DNA from: Pseudomonas furukawaii
Lineage (GTDB): Bacteria; Pseudomonadota; Gammaproteobacteria; Pseudomonadales; Pseudomonadaceae
Assembly (NCBI RefSeq): GCF_002355475.1
Contig: NZ_AP014862.1
Coordinates: 1,240,001 to 1,304,000 of the forward strand
DNA length: 64,000 nt
Reading direction: 5' to 3'
This document shows, piece by piece, positions 60,629 to 64,000 of this stretch; within the stretch, counting starts at the first letter, position 1; the number at the start of each line of letters is the position of its first letter. The notes under the pieces are model-generated. The model saw only the letters and a list, made by a program, of their open reading frames with translations. It had not been told where the DNA came from and searched no databases. The position numbers and the translations under genes are program-made.

Positions 60629-60774
60629 CCGGAGTCCCCTCACCCCAACCCTCTCCCGGAGGGAGAGGGAGCAGCTCGTGCGGCGCTTGAGTCCGGCACG
60701 GGCCGCTGTTCTCCCCTCTACCCTTGGGAGAAGGGCGAGGGTGGCCGTACCCACTTTTTCACCTGGAGCAACCC
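60629..60774. repeat. Intergenic CTCTCCC/GGGAGAG-type repeat in the operon
   Basis: Contains CCCTCACCCCAACCCTCTCC with a CCCTCTCCCGGAGGGAGAGGG palindrome, and a second CTCCCCTCTACCCTTGGGAGAAGGG. A related unit is at about 61929-61969. Repeats of this kind are common in Pseudomonas intergenic space. No terminator T-run is seen, so the operon may read through. Confidence 0.65.
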
Positions 60775-61923
60775 ATGCCCGAAGCCTACATAGTCGACGC
60801 CCTGCGCACGCCCACCGGCCGCCGCAAGGGAGGCCTGAGCCATATCCACGCCGCCGACCTGGGCGCCCACGTGCTGCGCGAACTGGTGGCGCGCAACGGC
60901 ATCCCCGATGAGGACTACGACGACGTGATCTTCGGTTGCGTCGACACCATCGGGCCCCTGGCCGGCGACATCGCCCGCACGGCCTGGCTGGCCGCCGGCC
61001 TGTCCCAGGCCGTGCCCGGCACCACCATCGACCGCCAGTGCGGCTCGTCCCAGCAGGCCGTGCACTTCGCCGCCCAGGCGGTGATGAGCGGCACCCAGGA
61101 CGTGGTCATCGCCGGCGGCGTGCAGACCATGACCCAGATCCCCATCTCCTCGGCCATGACCGCCGCCGAACCGCTGGGCTTCAGCGACCCCTTCTCCGGT
61201 TCCGAAGGCTGGGTGAAGCGCTACGGCCCGCAGCCGCCCACCCAGTTCCGTTCCGCGCAGAGGATCGCCGAGCGCTGGGGCCTGTCCCGCGAGGCCCTGG
61301 AGGCCTACGCCCTGGAATCCCATCGGCGTGCCCTGCGGGCCATCGAAGAGGGGCGCTTCGCCCGCGAGATCCTGCCCCTGGCCGGCGTCGAGCATGACGA
61401 GACGCCGCGCCAGACCAGCCTGGACAAGATGGCCGAGCTGGAGCCCCTGTTCGGTTGCGACCGCGTCACCGCCGCCGTCTCCAGCCAGACCTGCGACGGC
61501 GCCAGCGCGCTGCTGGTGGTCTCCGAGGCGGCCCTCAAGCGCTACGGGCTGACGCCCCGCGCCCGCATCCACCACCTCAGCGTGCGCGCCGAGGACCCCA
61601 TCTGGATGCTCACCGCCCCCATCCCGGCCACCGAGTACGCCTTGAAGCGTGCCGGCATGACGCTGGACGACATCGACCGGGTGGAGATCAACGAAGCCTT
61701 CGCCTCGGTGGCCATGGCCTGGCTCAAGGAAACCGGCTACCCCTCCGACCGCACCAACGTCAACGGCGGCGCCATCGCCCTCGGCCACCCCCTGGGCGCC
61801 ACCGGCACCCGGCTGATGTGCACGCTGCTGCATGAACTGGAGCGCAGCGGCGGGCGCTACGGCCTGCAGACCATGTGCGAAGGCGGTGGCCAGGCCAACG
61901 TGACGATCATCGAGCGGCTCTAG
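60775..61923 (+). CDS. fadA6: Acetyl-CoA acetyltransferase-type thiolase (FadA6-like)
   Basis: 382-residue thiolase. The nucleophile Cys is in [20 protein letters not shown], His in the [15 protein letters not shown] motif, and the second Cys in [12 protein letters not shown]. It cleaves a 3-ketoacyl-CoA with CoA, here the terminal steps of the ring-opened C/D skeleton, like FadA6 of actinobacteria. It begins at 60775 ([10 protein letters not shown]). The following SDR is 80 bases downstream. The place in the pathway is inferred from the operon. Confidence 0.87.
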   Translation: MPEAYIVDALRTPTGRRKGGLSHIHAADLGAHVLRELVARNGIPDEDYDDVIFGCVDTIGPLAGDIARTAWLAAGLSQAVPGTTIDRQCGSSQQAVHFAAQAVMSGTQDVVIAGGVQTMTQIPISSAMTAAEPLGFSDPFSGSEGWVKRYGPQPPTQFRSAQRIAERWGLSREALEAYALESHRRALRAIEEGRFAREILPLAGVEHDETPRQTSLDKMAELEPLFGCDRVTAAVSSQTCDGASALLVVSEAALKRYGLTPRARIHHLSVRAEDPIWMLTAPIPATEYALKRAGMTLDDIDRVEINEAFASVAMAWLKETGYPSDRTNVNGGAIALGHPLGATGTRLMCTLLHELERSGGRYGLQTMCEGGGQANVTIIERL

Positions 61924-62003
61924 CCACCTGCCCCCCCTCTCCCTCCGGGAGAGGGCCGGGGTGAGGGCAGCCAACCCCACACGAACTCATCGGAGAACTC
62001 CCC
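61924..62003. repeat. Intergenic repeat between thiolase and SDR
   Basis: A CCCTCTCCCTCCGGGAGAGGG palindrome followed by CCGGGGTGAGGGCAG, the reverse counterpart of the repeat at 60629-60774. The ribosome site for the SDR (GGAGAA) is at its right end. Confidence 0.6.
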
Positions 62004-62879
62004 ATGCCAATCTGCCAAGACCGTTCCGTCATCATCACCGGCGCCGGTGGCGGGCTGGGACGTGCCTACGCCCTGGCCTTCGCCGCCGAAGGCGCCAGGG
62101 TGCTGGTCAACGACATCAACCTGCCCGCCGCCGAGGCGGTGGTGGCCGAGATCCGCGCCGCCGGTGGCCAGGCCCTCGCCAGCAACGGCGACATCACCGA
62201 CTACGCCGCCGCCGGCGAGATCGTCCGCGCCGCCCTGGAGGCCTTCGGCGACCTCCACGTGCTGGTGAACAACGCCGGCATCTGCCGCGACCGCATGTTC
62301 GCCAGCCTCACCGAAGCCGACTGGGACGCGGTGATGGCCGTGCACCTGAAAGGCCACTTCTGCCTCGCCAGCCATGCGGTGAAGTACTGGCGCGAACAGG
62401 CCAAGGGCGGCGTCGCGGTCAATGCGCGCATCATCAACACCAGCTCCGGCGCCGGCCTGCAGGGCTCCATCGGCCAGTCCAACTACGCCGCCGCCAAGGG
62501 CGGCATCGCCTCCCTCACGCTGGTGCAGGCGGCCGAACTGGCGCGCTACGGCATCACCGCCAACGCCCTGGCCCCCGCCGCCCGCACCGGCATGACCGAA
62601 GCGGTGTTCGCCGAGGTGATGAAGAAGCCCGAGGACGGCTTCGACCACTTCGCCCCCGAGAACGTCGCGCCGCTGGTGGTCTGGCTGGGCTCGGAGGCCT
62701 CCCGGGGCGTCACCGGGCGCATGTTCGAGGTGGAGGGCGGCAAGCTCTCCCTTGCCGATGGCTGGCGCAAGGGCCCGGAATTCGACAAGGGCGGCCGCTA
62801 CCAGCCGGAGGAAGTGGGCGAGGTGATCGACCGCCTGCTGGCCGAAGCGGTGCCGGCGCAGAAGGTCTATGGCAGCTGA
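62004..62879 (+). CDS. SDR, 3-hydroxyacyl-CoA dehydrogenase-like
   Basis: 291-residue SDR with TGAGGGLGRAYALAFAAEGARVLVNDIN and NNAGIC, and catalytic YAAAK (NYAAAKGGIASL). The sequence and the long C-terminal extension resemble the SDR unit of multifunctional beta-oxidation enzymes and IpdF. It would oxidise the 3-hydroxyacyl-CoA formed by the hydratase. It is the last gene of the long run under site L, closed by a hairpin with a T-rich tail. Confidence 0.83.
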   Translation: MPICQDRSVIITGAGGGLGRAYALAFAAEGARVLVNDINLPAAEAVVAEIRAAGGQALASNGDITDYAAAGEIVRAALEAFGDLHVLVNNAGICRDRMFASLTEADWDAVMAVHLKGHFCLASHAVKYWREQAKGGVAVNARIINTSSGAGLQGSIGQSNYAAAKGGIASLTLVQAAELARYGITANALAPAARTGMTEAVFAEVMKKPEDGFDHFAPENVAPLVVWLGSEASRGVTGRMFEVEGGKLSLADGWRKGPEFDKGGRYQPEEVGEVIDRLLAEAVPAQKVYGS

Positions 62880-62902
62880 GCCCTGACGTCATTCCCCGGA
62901 TG

Positions 62903-62937
62903 CGCCGCGCTCCACCAGGAGTCGCGGCGTTTCTCTT
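62903..62937 (+). terminator. Terminator after the long steroid operon
   Basis: CGCCGCG / CGCGGCG stem with a 13-base loop, followed by TTTCTCTT. It ends the hsaC-to-SDR run. Confidence 0.65.
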
Positions 62938-63012
62938 GATGAACAGCGTTGCGCGGTGTGACTCCTCGGCAGGGCGTGCAGCGATACACCGCTTCCAACC
63001 GTGCCGGCACGA

Positions 63013-63420
63013 CTAGGTCATCCTGACTTCGTCCAAAAGCTCGGGGTGACGATCAAGCAGCTTGAGCAGCTTTACCAGAGCCAACGGCGGTTTGGTCTTG
63101 CCGTTCTCGTAGCGGGAGAATGCGTTGACACCACCACCGAAAATCTCTGCAGCTTCACGCTGGTCGAGCGCAAGCTTCTTGCGAACACGGGCGACAAAGC
63201 TCGGATCGACGATCGATGCGTTCACCTGCTTGTTGAACGCCAGCATCGCCGCACTGACTCGGGTCGACTCGCCCGCATCGAGAACCGTCTCGCCACAGGC
63301 CGGGCAGAAGTCACCGGTGACGGCCGGAATGGTGGTCGACTCGCCCTTGTAGGTGTGCGGCATATCGCGTGTGTCATGCACCAGTTCCGCCGCCGCACAG
63401 AATGGACATTTCATGTTCAT
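63013..63420 (-). CDS. mqsA: Antitoxin MqsA
   Basis: 135-residue antitoxin and repressor. The N-terminal zinc domain has CPFC and CPACGE. The C-terminal HTH-Xre domain (LDQREAAEIFGGGVNAFSRYENGKTKPPLALVKLL) binds the mqsRA palindrome. It neutralises MqsR. The gene overlaps the mqsR stop codon by 4 bases (ATGA), giving toxin-first order as in E. coli mqsRA. Confidence 0.92.
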   Translation of the reverse strand: MNMKCPFCAAAELVHDTRDMPHTYKGESTTIPAVTGDFCPACGETVLDAGESTRVSAAMLAFNKQVNASIVDPSFVARVRKKLALDQREAAEIFGGGVNAFSRYENGKTKPPLALVKLLKLLDRHPELLDEVRMT

Positions 63421-63713
63421 AGCTCCTTGAAGGACAGGATGAGCACGTCATCGATGATCGTGAGTTTCAGGTAGACCTCCCCAGCTTCCGTATGAGTCCT
63501 GTACACGTCTTGCCAAACCCTGTGATCGGCATGCGTGGTCATGCTCTTGTAGAAGTCTGCCGGGACCAGCGCCATGACAATCCCGACCATCCCTTCAAAG
63601 TCGAAGCCCAGCGATGCCGCGCCAGCCAGCGCAGACAGGGTTGAGCGTACTTTCCCTGCCTCGACCAAGGCTTTCACGACGGAAAGCTTGCAATGTGGAG
63701 TCCTTTTTTCCAT
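63417..63713 (-). CDS. mqsR: mRNA interferase toxin MqsR
   Basis: 98-residue RelE-fold ribonuclease toxin (MqsR cleaves at GCU). It begins MEKRTPHCKLSVVKALVEAGKVR and ends VYLKLTIIDDVLILSFKEL, as in the family. The ATG at 63713 matches the usual MEKR start; the ATG three codons upstream (63722) overlaps the operator flank. The palindrome at 63725-63739 is immediately upstream. Confidence 0.9.
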   Translation of the reverse strand: MEKRTPHCKLSVVKALVEAGKVRSTLSALAGAASLGFDFEGMVGIVMALVPADFYKSMTTHADHRVWQDVYRTHTEAGEVYLKLTIIDDVLILSFKEL

Positions 63714-63724
63714 GGAAGTCACGC

Positions 63725-63739
63725 TAACCTACTAGGTTA
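63725..63739 (-). promoter_or_regulatory. MqsA operator palindrome
   Basis: TAACCT-act-AGGTTA, a perfect 6-3-6 palindrome matching the sequence bound by E. coli MqsA as I remember it. It sits 12 bases upstream of mqsR, so it covers the promoter. Confidence 0.85.
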
Positions 63740-63895
63740 AATTTGGCAATTTGGTTAAACCCACCCTGGGGAGCCGCGCAAAGCCAAAGGCCTCCCCAGA
63801 GCTGAGAGGGCGCACTCCACCGCAAATCATCCAACCCGGCGTCAGAGTCTCCATCCCCGCCAACGCCCACAGACGGGGTCCGTCGTGATCGATGC
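63740..63895. other. Gene-free stretch between mqsRA and the truncated gene
   Basis: 156 bases with no gene I can support. A reverse GTG frame overlapping the 3' end of the next gene runs about 57 codons to a stop inside the mqsRA operator. It has no recognisable product. Confidence 0.35.
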
Positions 63896-64000
63896 TCACA
63901 CCGGCGCCCCCCAGCCCGAGGTCATCAACGCCGGCAGGTCCCGCCAGGCCACCCAGACGTCGCCTTGCCAGCGCACCACCGCAATCTGTCGGCCGTCACA
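63896..64000 (-). CDS. Unknown protein, C-terminal end only
   Basis: Reverse frame entering from beyond the window and ending with the stop at 63896-63898. The 34 visible residues (CDGRQIAVVRWQGDVWVAWR ... TSGWGAPV) are Trp-rich and not enough to assign. Reading-frame openness and codon use support a real C-terminus. Confidence 0.45.
   Translation of the reverse strand, partial: CDGRQIAVVRWQGDVWVAWRDLPALMTSGWGAPV

Noticed and set aside
60660-60682. Possible terminator splitting the hsaC-SDR run
   Set aside because: The CTCTCCC/GGGAGAG palindrome has no T-run and recurs at 61929 and 47308 as an intergenic repeat, so it is listed as a repeat.
57485-60754. Reverse open frame of 1089 codons
   Set aside because: It is antisense to the enoyl-CoA hydratase and both acyl-CoA dehydrogenase genes, which carry full catalytic motifs.

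Overview
This is a high-GC Pseudomonas chromosome segment. The species is not resolvable by eye, but MvaT, NudE-like, CcoG and Pseudomonas-type REP repeats fix the genus with good confidence. It is dominated by a large aerobic steroid (sterane / bile-acid type) degradation gene set.

Layout. 1-13.2 kb is ordinary chromosome: an RDD membrane protein (cut by the window edge), sbcB, mvaT, purU, a CBS protein, a chemoreceptor, a HerA-like ATPase, a Pit phosphate transporter, a MocR regulator and ccoG. 13.3-33.6 kb is the first steroid block: a 57-residue exported or membrane peptide, a Nudix hydrolase, a TeiR/LuxR-type regulator, a KshA-like Rieske oxygenase, two unknown proteins, an MDR oxidoreductase, SDRs, an HSL-type esterase, a degenerate RibBA-like protein, an Old Yellow Enzyme with an Fe-S site, an exported SurE with DUF1329 and DUF1302 envelope proteins, a 3-ketosteroid delta-1-dehydrogenase, further SDRs and a SnoaL-like protein. 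33.6-39.2 kb returns to general genes (thioesterase, pbpG, lysR/lysA, zapE, one hypothetical). 39.3-47.1 kb is the second steroid block (EthD-like protein, luciferase-like monooxygenase, HsaA, HsaB, second KSTD-family dehydrogenase, SDR, KshB-like reductase). A group II intron (about 47.49-49.32 kb) follows. 49.5-62.9 kb is the ring C/D block: SDR + FadD3-like ligase, then HsaC, IpdA, IpdB, EchA20-like, IpdC-like, enoyl-CoA hydratase, two acyl-CoA dehydrogenases, thiolase and SDR in one collinear run. The window ends with an MqsRA toxin-antitoxin pair and the 3' end of an unknown gene.

How the genes fit together. KSTD plus KshA/KshB would open ring B. HsaA/HsaB hydroxylate and HsaC cleaves the aromatised ring A. 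FadD3 activates the HIP-type C/D remnant, and EchA20, IpdAB, IpdC, the dehydrogenase pair and the thiolase dismantle it. HsaD and HsaEFG homologues are not in the window.

Main observation. A 16-bp dyad of the form TAGTCC-N4-GGACGA, usually followed by TG, stands 56-103 bp upstream of the first gene of essentially every steroid transcription unit (12 sites, serving 13 promoters). It is absent, as far as I could read, from the general genes. The arms are asymmetric: the GGACGA arm always faces the gene. The one site between two divergent genes (kshA and its neighbour) carries GGACGA-type arms on both sides. The site marks several unexplained genes as members of the regulon: the 57-residue peptide, the Nudix hydrolase, the luciferase-like/EthD pair and the two unknown proteins beside kshA. 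No rRNA, tRNA or CRISPR was seen.
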